DNA of 64,000 bases from Corallococcus sp. NCRR (lineage in GTDB: Bacteria > Myxococcota > Myxococcia > Myxococcales > Myxococcaceae), in the NCBI RefSeq assembly GCF_026965535.1, contig NZ_CP114039.1, forward strand, positions 1,488,001 to 1,552,000, in the 5' to 3' direction. Below the pieces are notes generated by a model, which saw only the letters and a program-made list of their open reading frames with translations, did not search any database and was not told the DNA's origin. The position numbers and the translations under genes are program-made. Shown one piece after another: positions 10,394-19,507 of this stretch. Every line of letters starts with the position of its first letter. Positions within the stretch are counted from its first letter, which is position 1.

Positions 10394-10793
10394 GGAAGGG
10401 CTGACCTCGTTTCAGACGCCGGGTGCCGGGGGACACCTGGCCGCAGGGTAACCAAGTTCTATTACGCCGGGACAGTACTTTTCTCTGCCCCGCGAAAAGA
10501 TTCTCGATTCATCGACGAAAGTGTTGCTGCCCTGCCGTATTTTTCTGTCCGAACCGGAAAAGACGGATGGGGACGGTGCAATTTGAAGCAGGCAAGCCCC
10601 TGCGTAAAGGGCCGAGCAGCAACCTCCAGCCAACATCCCTGGGTCGGAAACACCCCTCCCTTGAGGACCCTGCCAATGTATTTTCAAGGGGTTACGGGGA
10701 GGAATAAACCTCAAGCCCGGCAAAACCCGTGCAGCACCGGGCGAGTAGCTTTTCTACTCCTGGGGTGAAGTCCCGGTGCGGCACGGCTTGGGA
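10394..10793. other. Intergenic region with a structured 3' element
   Basis: 400 bases between two minus-strand genes. It is lower in GC than the flanks at 10450-10560 and contains short runs of A and T. The only strong structure is the hairpin at 10727-10786. I compared the rest by eye with the c-di-GMP (GEMM) riboswitch core and did not find it. Confidence 0.6.
10727..10786 (-). terminator. Long nested hairpin after kup
   Basis: A 15-base arm (10727-10741) pairs with 10772-10786 with a single mismatch. On the loop side a second stem GAGTAG/CTACTC closes a five-base A-rich loop. It begins eight bases after the kup stop in the direction of kup transcription and is followed by GGGTTTTG. A terminator is the simplest reading, but the two-tier shape is larger than most. 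Confidence 0.6.
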
Positions 10794-12707
10794 CTACAGC
10801 TCCACCTGACTGCCCAGCTCCACCACGCGGTTGGGCGGAATCCGGAAGTAGGCGGTGGCGCTGCGGGCGTTGCGGCTCATCCAGGTGAAGAGGGCCTCGC
10901 GCCACAGGGCCATGCCGGGCTTCTTGGTGGGGATGATGGTTTCGCGCCCCAGGAAGAAGCTGGTGCCCATGAGCTGGAATTGGAGCCCCTTCTCCCGGCA
11001 GCGCTTGAGGATGTCCGGGATGCTGGGGTTCTCCATGAAGCCGTAGCGGGCCACGACGCGCACGAAGCCCTGCTCCAGGGGCTCCACCTCCACGCGCTCG
11101 CCCACCACGACGTGGGGGATCTCCTCCGGGATGATGGTGAGCAGCACCACCTGCTCATGGAGGATCTTGTTGTGCTTGAGGTTGTGCAGGAGCGCGGGCG
11201 GGGTGCCCTCCGGGTTGCCCGTCATGAAGATGGCGGTGCCGGGCACGCGCACGGGCGGGTGGTCCCCGAAGCTGCCCAACAGGTCCTTGAGGCCCAGGCT
11301 GGCCGCGCGCAGCTTGGCGGCGAGGATGTCCCGGCCGCGCTTCCAGGTGGTCATCAGCGTGAAGATGCAGACGGCGAGCAAGAGCGGGAACCAGCCGCCG
11401 TCGGGAATCTTCGCCACGTTGGCGCCGAAGAAGGCCAGGTCCACCAGCATGAAGAGGCTGACGACGGGCAGGGCCACGGCGCGGCGGACGCCCCAGCGCT
11501 CGCGGGCCACCACGTAGGCCAGCAGGGTGGTGATGCCCATGGTCGTCGTCACCGCGATGCCGTACGCGGCCGCCAGCCGGCTGGAGGAGCCGAAGCCCAG
11601 CACCAGCGCGATGACGCCCACCAGCAGCGCGCCGTTGATGCCGGGCAGGTAGATCTGCCCCATCTCCTCCGCGGACGTGTGCACCACCTCCATGCGCGGG
11701 CAGTAGCCCAGCTGCATGGCCTGCCGGGTGGTGGAGAAGGAGCCGGAGATGAGGGCCTGCGACGCGATGACGGCCGCGGCGGTGGACAGGGCGACCAGCG
11801 GATACAGGGCCCAGTCCGGGGCCAGGAGGAAGAAGGGGTTGCGGGCGGCCTCCGCGTGGCGCAGCAGGAGCGCGCCCTGGCCCATGTAGTTGAGCACCAG
11901 GGACGGCAGCACCAGCCCGAACCAGGCCCGCCGGATGGGCTTCGCGCCGAAGTGGCCCATGTCCGCGTAGAGCGCCTCGCCGCCCGTCACCACCAGGATG
12001 ACGGCGCCCAGCACCAGGAAGCCGTGCCACCCGTTGTCCATGAAGAACTGGACGCCGTGCACGGGTGACAGCGACCAGAGCACCGCGGGGTTGTGCAACA
12101 GCTCCTTCACGCCCAGCACCGCCAGCACCAGGAACCACACGGTCATCAGGGGGCCGAACACCGAGCCGATGCCCGCCGTGCCCTTCCTCTGCACCATGAA
12201 CAGCAGCAGCAGGATGACGAGCGAGATGGGAATCACGTACGGCTGGAACACGGGGGTGGCCACGCTCAGGCCCTCCACCGCGCTCATCACGGAGATGGCC
12301 GGGGTGATGACGCCGTCTCCATAGATGAGCGCCGCGCCGAAGAGGCCCAGGGTGATGAGCACGGGCCGCGCGCGGTGGGACTGGCCCCGGGGCCGGTGCA
12401 TGGCCAGCGCCATCAGCGCGAGGATGCCGCCCTCGCCCCGGTTGTCCGCGCGCATCACGAAGATGATGTACTTCACCGACACGACGATGATGAGCGACCA
12501 GATGATGAGCGACAGCACGCCCAGCACGTTGGCCGGCGTGGGCGTGACGCCGTGCGCTCCGGTGAAGCATTCGCGCAGCGCGTAGAGCGGGCTGGTTCCA
12601 ATGTCTCCGTAGACGATGCCCAGCGCGCTCAGGGCGAGCATCGCGATGCGTTTGGGAGAATCCGGCCCCTCCGAAGGGGCGGCCGGTGATTCCGAGGGTG
12701 CGTTCAC
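10794..12707 (-). CDS. kup: Low-affinity potassium transporter Kup
   Basis: 637 residues from the GTG at 12707. Hallmarks of the Kup/HAK/KT family: the first helix ending in ALGIVYGDIGTSPLYALRECF, then about twelve hydrophobic helices (GDGVITPAISVMSAVEGL, ALYADMGHFG), and a soluble C-terminal tail of about 170 residues including FFLGRETI. The protein imports potassium across the inner membrane, probably with protons. The GTG start gives a normal Kup length; the frame remains open to 12884 with a Pro/Ala-rich extension that does not resemble the family. Divergent from the downstream kinase gene. Confidence 0.93.
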   Translation of the reverse strand: MNAPSESPAAPSEGPDSPKRIAMLALSALGIVYGDIGTSPLYALRECFTGAHGVTPTPANVLGVLSLIIWSLIIVVSVKYIIFVMRADNRGEGGILALMALAMHRPRGQSHRARPVLITLGLFGAALIYGDGVITPAISVMSAVEGLSVATPVFQPYVIPISLVILLLLFMVQRKGTAGIGSVFGPLMTVWFLVLAVLGVKELLHNPAVLWSLSPVHGVQFFMDNGWHGFLVLGAVILVVTGGEALYADMGHFGAKPIRRAWFGLVLPSLVLNYMGQGALLLRHAEAARNPFFLLAPDWALYPLVALSTAAAVIASQALISGSFSTTRQAMQLGYCPRMEVVHTSAEEMGQIYLPGINGALLVGVIALVLGFGSSSRLAAAYGIAVTTTMGITTLLAYVVARERWGVRRAVALPVVSLFMLVDLAFFGANVAKIPDGGWFPLLLAVCIFTLMTTWKRGRDILAAKLRAASLGLKDLLGSFGDHPPVRVPGTAIFMTGNPEGTPPALLHNLKHNKILHEQVVLLTIIPEEIPHVVVGERVEVEPLEQGFVRVVARYGFMENPSIPDILKRCREKGLQFQLMGTSFFLGRETIIPTKKPGMALWREALFTWMSRNARSATAYFRIPPNRVVELGSQVEL

Positions 12708-12973
12708 GGCCCCCGCTTTAGCCGAACCCGGGCCCGGAGCAACCGAAGCCGTGACGCTCCTTTGGTTTCCAACCGCTCCAGGTGCTCCCATGTGCGCAAC
12801 GGGCGCCCTGCCCTCGGGGGTGCCGGGCCCCGGAACGAGGCGGGTGCCCGCCACCAACGCTTCCGGGCGGGCGGTGTCGAGCATCCACAGAAGTCAGGGA
12901 TGGCGGGACCTGGGACGCAGAGCGCCGCGAGCGGGGGCGTGTTCCCATGGCGGGTGCGACGGGGGGACGTGGC

Positions 12974-15544
12974 ATGACGATGGTGGCAACCCGACTGGGG
13001 GAGGCGCGGCAGTACGGAGCGCGGCTTCCGGAGATTGAAGAGCGGCTGGCGCTGCTGGCGGAGGCCTCGCGGGTGCTGGCGGACGCGTCGCTGGAGCCCC
13101 CGGCGGTGATGGAGCGGCTGTGCGGCCTGGTGGTGCCCCTCCTGGGCTCCGCGTGCGCGCTGCGGCTCTTGTCGGAGGACGGGTTGTGGCTGCGCACGGT
13201 GGCGTCCGCGGCGGCGGTGCCGGAGGCGCGCGTGCGGCTGCAGGCCTTGTTCACCCAGCGGGTGCGCGCGGACGAGGGCGTGGCGGCGGAGGTGCTGGAC
13301 ACGGGCGAGGCGCAGGGGGTGGAGGCGGTGCTGGTGCTGCCCTTGAGGGCCCGGGGGCGCCCGCTGGGGACGCTGACGGTGTGGCGGGAGGCGCCGGATC
13401 CGGCGTCGTTCGACTCCGGCGAGCAGTTGCTGCTCCAGGAGCTGGCGGACCGGGCGGCGCTCGCGCTGGACGTGGCGCGGGCGTACGCGTCCGAGCGGCA
13501 GGCGCGGCAGGCGGCGGAGGTGGCGGCGGGGAGGCTCGCGCGGCTGCAGCACGTCACCGCGGAGCTGTCCGAGGCGCTCACCGCGGCGCGCGTGGCGGAG
13601 GTGGTGCTGGAGCAGGGGCTGGCGGTGGCGGACGCGAAGGCCGGGGCGCTGTGGGGCGTGGCGCCGGACGCTCTGAGCGCCACGCTGCTGCGCTGCGCGG
13701 GCTGCACGCCGGACGCGGCGGAGCGGCTGAAGCGGATGCCCCTGGAGGGGGACTCGCCGGTGGCGCGCGTGCTGCGCGGGTCGCGGCCGGTGTGGCTGAC
13801 GGCGGAGGACGCGCTGGCGGGCTCGGAGCGGCCGGCGACGTCCTCCGCGTGTCTGCCGCTGGTGGCGGACGGGCGGGTGTTGGGGGCGCTGGTGTTCACC
13901 TTCGGCCTGCCGCACGGGTTCGACGACGACGAGCGGGCCTTCCTCCAACTGGTGGCGCACCACGCGGCGCAGGCGCTGGCGCGGGCGCGGTTGTTGGAGC
14001 GCGAGCAGCGGGCGCGGGCGGCGCTGCGCGAGGCGCACGGGACGCTGGAGGCCATCATCCAGGCGAGCCCCACGGCCATCATGCTGTTGGACCCGGACGG
14101 CACGGTGCGGCTGTGGAACCCGGCCGCGGAGCGGATGCTGGGGTGGACGGCGGAGGAGGTGCTGGGGAAGGTGTTGCCGGCCGTGCCGCCGGAGCACTGG
14201 GAGGCGTTCCGCCACGGCCTGGAGCGCGCCACGCGCGGCACGGTGCTGGACGGCGCACCGCTGGCGGCGCGGCGGCGCGACGGGGGCGCGGTGCAGGTGG
14301 CCATGTGGACCGGGCGCGTGCACCCGGCGAGCGGCCCGCCGCAGTGCCTGAGCGTGATGGTGGACATCACCGAGCGCCAGCGCGGCGAGGCGGCGCAGCG
14401 CTTCCTCGCGGAGGCCGGCGGGGTGCTGGCGGGGAGCCTGGAGGAGGAGGAGACGCTGGAGCGCGTGGCGCACCTGGCGGTGCCGCAGTACGCGGAGGCC
14501 TGCGGCGTGTTCCTGGAGGATGAATCCGGCGGCGTGCGCTGCGTGGCCACGGCGGGCGTCGAGGACGGAGACGTGCCGGCCCCGGGGCTCGCGGTGGTGG
14601 CGCGGGTCATCCAGTCGGGGAGGCCGGAGTCGCGCTCGGGGCTGTCGCAGGGGGACCCGGCGTGCGCGAGGGCGGGCGGGACGTGCGCGTACCTGTGCGT
14701 GCCGCTGCGGGTGCGCGGGCACACGCTGGGGGCGCTGACGTTCGTCACGTCGAAGGGGGCGTACGACGCGCAGGACCTGGCGCTGGCGCAGGAGCTGGCC
14801 CGGCGGGCGGCGCTGGCGCTGGACAACGCGAGCCTCTACCGGGACGCGCGTCAGGCCATCCGCCTGCGCGAGGAGTTCCTGTCCATCGCGAGCCATGAGC
14901 TGAAGACGCCCATCAGCGCGCTGCAGCTCCAGGTGCAGAGCCTGCTGGCGGGGCTGGCGCGGTCCGGGGCGGCGCTGGACCCGGAGCGGCTCAAGCGCGG
15001 GCTGGAGCGGGTGGACCGGCAGGTGAAGCGGCAGACGCTGCTGGTGAACGACCTCCTGGACGTGTCGCGACTGAGCGCGGGGAAGCTGGAGCTGGTGCGG
15101 GTGCCCCTGGAGCTGGGGGCGCTGGTGCGCGAGGTGGCCGAGAGGTTCGAGCAGGAGTACGCGCGCTCGGGCACGCCGCTGGAGCTGTCGCTGGCGCCGG
15201 AGGTGCAGGGGCAGTGGGACCGGCTGCGGTTGGATCAGGTCTTCACCAACCTGTTCTCCAACGCGCTGAAGTACGGGCGGGGCAACCCGGTGCGCGTGTC
15301 GCTGGAGGTGGAGGACAACCGGGCCCGGCTGCGGGTGAAGGACGGCGGCATCGGCATCGCGAAGGAGCACCTGCCGCGCCTGTTCCACCGCTTCGAGCGC
15401 GCGGTGTCCGAGCGCAACTACGGCGGCTTCGGGCTGGGGCTGTGGATCGCCCGCCAGATTGTCGAGGCGATGGGCGGCCACATCGAGGTGGAGAGCGTCC
15501 TGGGCGAGGGCTCCACGTTCACCGTGGAGCTGCCGCGTGGCTAG
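12974..15544 (+). CDS. Soluble GAF-GAF-PAS-GAF histidine kinase
   Basis: 856 residues, no membrane segment seen. Domain order: GAF-like (about 30-160), a second GAF-like region (about 190-345), PAS with AIIQASPTAIMLLDPDGTVRLWNPAAERMLGW (about 355-470), a third GAF (about 480-620), HisKA with SIASHELKTPI (His641), N-box (FSNALKYG) and G-box (GGFGLGLWIAR). It should sense cytoplasmic ligands or redox state and phosphorylate an unlinked regulator. The ATG at 12974 has GGGGGGA seven bases upstream; an in-frame ATG at 12947 is the alternative. Its stop overlaps by four bases the stop of the convergent cysteine-rich gene. Confidence 0.9.
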   Translation: MTMVATRLGEARQYGARLPEIEERLALLAEASRVLADASLEPPAVMERLCGLVVPLLGSACALRLLSEDGLWLRTVASAAAVPEARVRLQALFTQRVRADEGVAAEVLDTGEAQGVEAVLVLPLRARGRPLGTLTVWREAPDPASFDSGEQLLLQELADRAALALDVARAYASERQARQAAEVAAGRLARLQHVTAELSEALTAARVAEVVLEQGLAVADAKAGALWGVAPDALSATLLRCAGCTPDAAERLKRMPLEGDSPVARVLRGSRPVWLTAEDALAGSERPATSSACLPLVADGRVLGALVFTFGLPHGFDDDERAFLQLVAHHAAQALARARLLEREQRARAALREAHGTLEAIIQASPTAIMLLDPDGTVRLWNPAAERMLGWTAEEVLGKVLPAVPPEHWEAFRHGLERATRGTVLDGAPLAARRRDGGAVQVAMWTGRVHPASGPPQCLSVMVDITERQRGEAAQRFLAEAGGVLAGSLEEEETLERVAHLAVPQYAEACGVFLEDESGGVRCVATAGVEDGDVPAPGLAVVARVIQSGRPESRSGLSQGDPACARAGGTCAYLCVPLRVRGHTLGALTFVTSKGAYDAQDLALAQELARRAALALDNASLYRDARQAIRLREEFLSIASHELKTPISALQLQVQSLLAGLARSGAALDPERLKRGLERVDRQVKRQTLLVNDLLDVSRLSAGKLELVRVPLELGALVREVAERFEQEYARSGTPLELSLAPEVQGQWDRLRLDQVFTNLFSNALKYGRGNPVRVSLEVEDNRARLRVKDGGIGIAKEHLPRLFHRFERAVSERNYGGFGLGLWIARQIVEAMGGHIEVESVLGEGSTFTVELPRG

Positions 15545-16467
15545 CGGTGGAAGGCGGGGAGCCCCTCCGCGATGAAGCCGCAGCCGCGTTGGGATTCGCG
15601 GCCGTGGAGGACGTGGCAGCGCTCGGGGGTGGGGCAGTCGGTGTCGCGGGTGCAGGGCTGGAAGCAGTAGCCGCTGCGCTCATCGCAGGCGAGGCCCTTG
15701 CCGCACGGGGCCTGGTCATCACAGCGGGCGCGGCACTCGAAGGCCTCGGTTTCGAGGGTGGGCTCGGCGAAGCCGCGCAGGCAGTCCTGGTTCGCGTCGC
15801 AGGGCGCGTCGTCCAGGCAGGCGGGGCCCACGAAGGGGCGGCAGATGGGCACTTCGCCCGGGCCGTCCGTCTCGCAGCGCTCGCCCTGGGGACAGGGGCG
15901 GTCGCGGCAGCTGGGGACGCAGGCGCCTCGGACGCGGTAGGGATTGGGGGCGCACCCGGTGCCGGCGGCGCAGGCGTCTGGGTCGTGCACGTCACACGGC
16001 GGGCCGCAGACCCCCTGGACGCAGAGGAGCCCCGGCGCGCAGCGGCCCTCCTCCGTGCACCGCGCTCCCGCGCGCAGCGTCCCCTGGGGCACGCAGCGGT
16101 TCAGGACCTGGCCGGACGCGGACGTGTCCACGGGGTGGCAGGTGTCGGACGGGGTGCAGTCCGACGCGTCGTCGCAGAAGTGGTGCAGGGGCTGGCAGTC
16201 GCGGAAGCCGTAGTCCGGGTGATGCGCGCACACGGTGTCCGCGGGACATGCGTCGTCCGCGTCACAGCGGTCCTCGCAGGCGAGCGAGCCCTGCGAGTCC
16301 GCGTGGCAGTTGGACGGGACGTTCGACAGGCGGACGCCGTTGCTCAGCACGACGGCGCCGCCTCGGGACTCAAGGCCGCGCCGCGCCGGGACCTCCGACA
16401 GGTCCGCCTGCGCGGTGAGGTCCGGCCCGGGCCACGCGAGCCACACGCCCGTGCCCACGGCGGTCAC
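15541..16467 (-). CDS. Cysteine-rich extracytoplasmic protein; true start uncertain
   Basis: 308 residues from a GTG at 16467. About 30 cysteines occur in spaced pairs with phrases such as CEDRCDADDACPADTVC and CPQGERC, the pattern of disulfide-rich surface proteins common in myxobacteria. The reading frame continues upstream of the GTG and encodes basic residues followed by LSLLIAFTALVTAVGTGVWL, a good membrane anchor or signal sequence. No ATG, GTG or TTG precedes it before the frame enters the upstream gene. The real start may therefore be a rare codon (a CTG lies near 16503). Function unknown. Confidence 0.7.
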   Translation of the reverse strand: MTAVGTGVWLAWPGPDLTAQADLSEVPARRGLESRGGAVVLSNGVRLSNVPSNCHADSQGSLACEDRCDADDACPADTVCAHHPDYGFRDCQPLHHFCDDASDCTPSDTCHPVDTSASGQVLNRCVPQGTLRAGARCTEEGRCAPGLLCVQGVCGPPCDVHDPDACAAGTGCAPNPYRVRGACVPSCRDRPCPQGERCETDGPGEVPICRPFVGPACLDDAPCDANQDCLRGFAEPTLETEAFECRARCDDQAPCGKGLACDERSGYCFQPCTRDTDCPTPERCHVLHGRESQRGCGFIAEGLPAFHR

Positions 16468-16519
16468 GAGCGCGGTGAAGGCGATGAGGAGGCTGAGCCC
16501 GCGCGGGTTCAGGCGGAGC

Positions 16520-17065
16520 CTACAGCGCCAGCAGCAGCAGCGTCGCCTGCTCCGCGGGCGAGGCCGCGAGGAAGGCGTCCGGCAGCGTGATGACCGTGGG
16601 CGGCATGAACGAGCGGTCGCAGCTGCGCTTGCCCTCGTAGGTGCGGCCCTCCTCCTTCGCCTTCAGCCGGTACGTGCAGTCGCGCACGTACACCGTCAAC
16701 TCCCGCGGCGACAGCGTCAGGTTCACCGGGCGCCCATAGAAGCCGCCCTTCGCCTTCACCGCGTCGCCTTCCTTCTTCACGTCCAGGTTCACCACCGAGC
16801 TCCCGATGTTGCCCTTCACCTTCTCGTCCTCCAGCTTCAGCGTCACCGGGGCGTCCGCCACGCGGCCTCGCAGCTCGCCTGGAAGACGGGACACCTGGAA
16901 CTCGGGCCCCGTGACGTTGTCCGGCGTGACCCGCAGGTTGAACTGCGTCCGCGCCACGCTGAAGCCCATCTGGTCCTGCTCCGAGGACGCCCACGCACCG
17001 CCCACCCCCGCGAGTACCGCCAACACTCCCACACCGCGACGCAATGACTGGCTGCTGCGCTTCAT
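16520..17065 (-). CDS. Exported hypothetical protein
   Basis: 181 residues with a signal peptide (basic start, hydrophobic LRRGVGVLAVLAGVGGAWA, cleavage after AWA). The mature part is probably beta-rich and contains two Cys (DCTYRL and RSCDRSF) that could form a disulfide. No family recognised. The ATG at 17065 has AGGGGAG about ten bases upstream; the longer frame from 17122 does not start with a signal sequence. It lies upstream of the cysteine-rich gene on the same strand, possibly co-transcribed. Confidence 0.75.
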   Translation of the reverse strand: MKRSSQSLRRGVGVLAVLAGVGGAWASSEQDQMGFSVARTQFNLRVTPDNVTGPEFQVSRLPGELRGRVADAPVTLKLEDEKVKGNIGSSVVNLDVKKEGDAVKAKGGFYGRPVNLTLSPRELTVYVRDCTYRLKAKEEGRTYEGKRSCDRSFMPPTVITLPDAFLAASPAEQATLLLLAL

Positions 17066-17106
17066 GGATAGGACTCCCCTCGCTGACATGGACAATGTGT
17101 AACGGC

Positions 17107-17139
17107 CCCCGGCCGCCGACATACCGGCGGCGGCCGGGG
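17107..17139 (-). terminator. GC-rich hairpin after the S9 peptidase
   Basis: CCCCGGCCGCCG (17107-17118) and CGGCGGCCGGGG (17128-17139) are perfect 12-base inverted repeats. They lie 17 bases beyond the peptidase stop and before the next minus-strand gene. There is no long T run. Confidence 0.5.
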
Positions 17140-17155
17140 CTCTTCGAAGTGGGGG

Positions 17156-19192
17156 CTACTTTCCGCCCGCTGCCCCGCTCCCCTGCCCTGCCGCCGGGCC
17201 CTGCAGGTGCTTCTCGAAGAACATCAGCGCCGTCGTCTGGGCCATGTCCCGGTTGGTCTTCTTCTGGAACCCGTGCCCCTCGTCCGTGGCCAGCAGGTAC
17301 CAGACGTCCGAGCCCTTCTTGCGCACCGCCTGGACGATCTGCTCCGCCTCCGACTGCGGCACGCGCGGGTCGTTGGCCCCCTGCTGCACGAAGAGCGCCG
17401 CGCGAATCTTGTCCACCGACCCCAGCGGCGAGATGCGCTCCTGCACCTTGCGCACCTCCGGAACGCGCTCGTCGCCGTACTCCGCGCGGCGCAAGTCCCG
17501 CCGGTACGCCTGCGTGTTCTGCAGGAACGACGGCAGCGACGAGATGCCCACCACGTCCACCGCCGCCTTGATGCGGTCCGGGAAGAACGCCGCCGTCGCC
17601 AGCGTCATGTAGCCGCCGTACGAGCCGCCGTAGATGCCCACCCGCGCCGCGTCCAGCTCCGGCCGGGAGGCGACGAAGTCCAGCGTGGCACCGATGTCCG
17701 CCAGGCTCGCCTCGCGCTTCACGCCGTCATCCATGGCGCGGTACGCCTTGCCGTACCCCTCCGAGCCGCGCACGTTGGGCAGCAGCACCGCCATGCCCAG
17801 CTCCGTCACCATCAGCTGCGTCTGCGCGCTGAAGATGGGCTGGCTCTGGCCCTCCGGGCCGCCGTGGAACATCACCACCACCGGCACCTTCCCCTTCGCG
17901 TTCTTCGGCAGGTACAGGAACGCCGGCACCTTCACGCCGTCCGTGGACGGGTAGCGCACCAACTCCGGCTCCACGAACGTCTCCGGATCCAACCCGCCCA
18001 CCTCCGAGCGCGTCCAGCGCGTGGTCTTCTTCGTGCCCAGGTCCACCGTGAAGATGTCCAGCGGCACGCGCGCCGACGTCAGCGAGAACGCCACGCGGTC
18101 CGACCGCTTGTGCGGGAAGCGGACCTGCGAAAGCACCCCGCGCGGCGTCTCCACCGGCGACAGCGCCTGCGTGCGCGTGTCCAGCAGGTACAGCTTGCCG
18201 AAGCCCTCCTCGTTGATGGCCACCGCCAGCTTGCGGCCGTCCGGGGAAAGCTCCAGGTGCTGCACGTTCCAGCGCACCGACTTCGTCAGCGACGGCGGCG
18301 CGGCCGGGGGCGCGCCCGTGAGCGGCAGCCGGTACACCTCCGCGAAGTCGCTGTAGCGGTCCGTGGCCACGTACACGCCCTGCCCGTCGTGCGTGAAGAC
18401 GGCGGCGTCCACGCTGCCCTTGCCCTCCTTGGGCGTGAGCTGCGTGCGCGTGTTCGTCTTCACGTCCACCACGCTCAGGTCCGCGTCGTCCGCCGCGCGG
18501 AACTGGCGCACCAGCAGCTTGGAGCCGTCCTGGGAGAACTCCAGCGGCGCCCAGCTGCCCTCCACCTCCGTCACCCGCTTCGCCTGCTTGGGATTGTCCG
18601 TGGGCGCCACGTACACGTCGGTGTCCTTGCCGTTGCGCCCCGTGCCCGCGTACGCGAGCCAGCGCCCGTCCCTGGACACCACCAGCTCCTCATGCCGGCT
18701 CTTGCCGTCCGTCAGCAGCTCCGAGCGGCCCGTGCGCCGGTCCAGCTTGAGCACCTGGTAGAACTCTCCGCCGCCCGTGTCCTGCAGGTAGAAGATGACC
18801 TGCGGGTTGCCCGGCAGGAAGCGCGCCCGGTTGATGGGCTCCTTCGTGAAGGTGAGCTGCGTGCGCGCACCCAGCGGCATCTCCACCAGGTGCAGTTGGT
18901 TGACGTCCGCGAAGCGCGTGGAGATGAGCACCTGCTGGCCATCCGCGCTCACGTCCAGCAGCTGCGCGGAGCGGGACTCCAGGTACTGCTGCACGCGCTG
19001 GGAGAGCGCGGGCGGCACCGCGGGCACGCCGCTCACCCACAGGTTGGGCAGGCCGGGCAGCGGGGCGATTCCGGGGACGGCGGAGGGGGCCTTCGCGGCG
19101 GCGGCCGGCGCGGGGGGCGTCTTCGACGGCGCCGGCGCGGGCGTCTGCGCCGCGAGCAGGGACACGATGAGCGGAAGGGACGCGAGGTTCAT
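17156..19192 (-). CDS. S9 family serine peptidase, exported
   Basis: 678 residues with a signal peptide (MNLASLPLIVSLLAAQTPA) and a Pro/Ala-rich linker. Residues about 80-420 form a beta-propeller with TolB-like blades (VSRDGRWLAYAG, FSQDGSKLL, LSPDGRKLAVAI). The C-terminal alpha/beta-hydrolase domain has the nucleophile motif GGSYGGY (Ser524), the acid in GANDPRVPQSEAE and the His in DEGHGF. This is the arrangement of prolyl oligopeptidase/dipeptidyl-peptidase-like S9 enzymes, in which the propeller restricts access to short peptides. Probably periplasmic or secreted peptide degradation. The ATG at 19192 was chosen for the signal peptide. Confidence 0.9.
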   Translation of the reverse strand: MNLASLPLIVSLLAAQTPAPAPSKTPPAPAAAAKAPSAVPGIAPLPGLPNLWVSGVPAVPPALSQRVQQYLESRSAQLLDVSADGQQVLISTRFADVNQLHLVEMPLGARTQLTFTKEPINRARFLPGNPQVIFYLQDTGGGEFYQVLKLDRRTGRSELLTDGKSRHEELVVSRDGRWLAYAGTGRNGKDTDVYVAPTDNPKQAKRVTEVEGSWAPLEFSQDGSKLLVRQFRAADDADLSVVDVKTNTRTQLTPKEGKGSVDAAVFTHDGQGVYVATDRYSDFAEVYRLPLTGAPPAAPPSLTKSVRWNVQHLELSPDGRKLAVAINEEGFGKLYLLDTRTQALSPVETPRGVLSQVRFPHKRSDRVAFSLTSARVPLDIFTVDLGTKKTTRWTRSEVGGLDPETFVEPELVRYPSTDGVKVPAFLYLPKNAKGKVPVVVMFHGGPEGQSQPIFSAQTQLMVTELGMAVLLPNVRGSEGYGKAYRAMDDGVKREASLADIGATLDFVASRPELDAARVGIYGGSYGGYMTLATAAFFPDRIKAAVDVVGISSLPSFLQNTQAYRRDLRRAEYGDERVPEVRKVQERISPLGSVDKIRAALFVQQGANDPRVPQSEAEQIVQAVRKKGSDVWYLLATDEGHGFQKKTNRDMAQTTALMFFEKHLQGPAAGQGSGAAGGK

Positions 19193-19507
19193 GGTGCCAC
19201 CGACCCTACCAGCGCCGTCGTGTTCTCCGGCATCCGCGCGCGATGACGCGTTTTGAACAGGGGATGGCCCGGGCGGCCGCCCTGCTCGATGCCGCGCCGC
19301 GGCGGCCAGTGATCGCACTCCGCGTCTTCACGAAAGCCTCCGCGCCCGTGATGCCCGGGACTTGCGACGTGCGCCGGTGCACAACGTCGCGGGCGGACAG
19401 TGGCCCTCGCGTGGGGGTTCGCCCGCGTGGGGGTGATGCCCACCCTTACCCCTGTCGACATCGGTGCCGAGCCGCGTCCGCGGCCCGCCGGAGAGGGGGA
19501 CTTCGAC
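19193..19507. other. Divergent intergenic region
   Basis: 315 bases between the divergent S9 peptidase and DUF4397 lipoprotein genes. It has ordinary GC and should carry both promoters. No convincing promoter box, repeat or RNA was seen. Confidence 0.5.

Noticed and set aside
10441..10720. c-di-GMP or other riboswitch in the intergenic region upstream of the hotdog gene
   Set aside because: No match by eye to the GEMM core on either strand; only the hairpin next to kup is supported.
12708..12884. N-terminal extension of Kup to the ATG at 12884 or 12791
   Set aside because: Pro/Ala/Gly-rich sequence not seen in Kup proteins; the GTG at 12707 gives the usual length. It remains possible and could be settled by N-terminal mapping.
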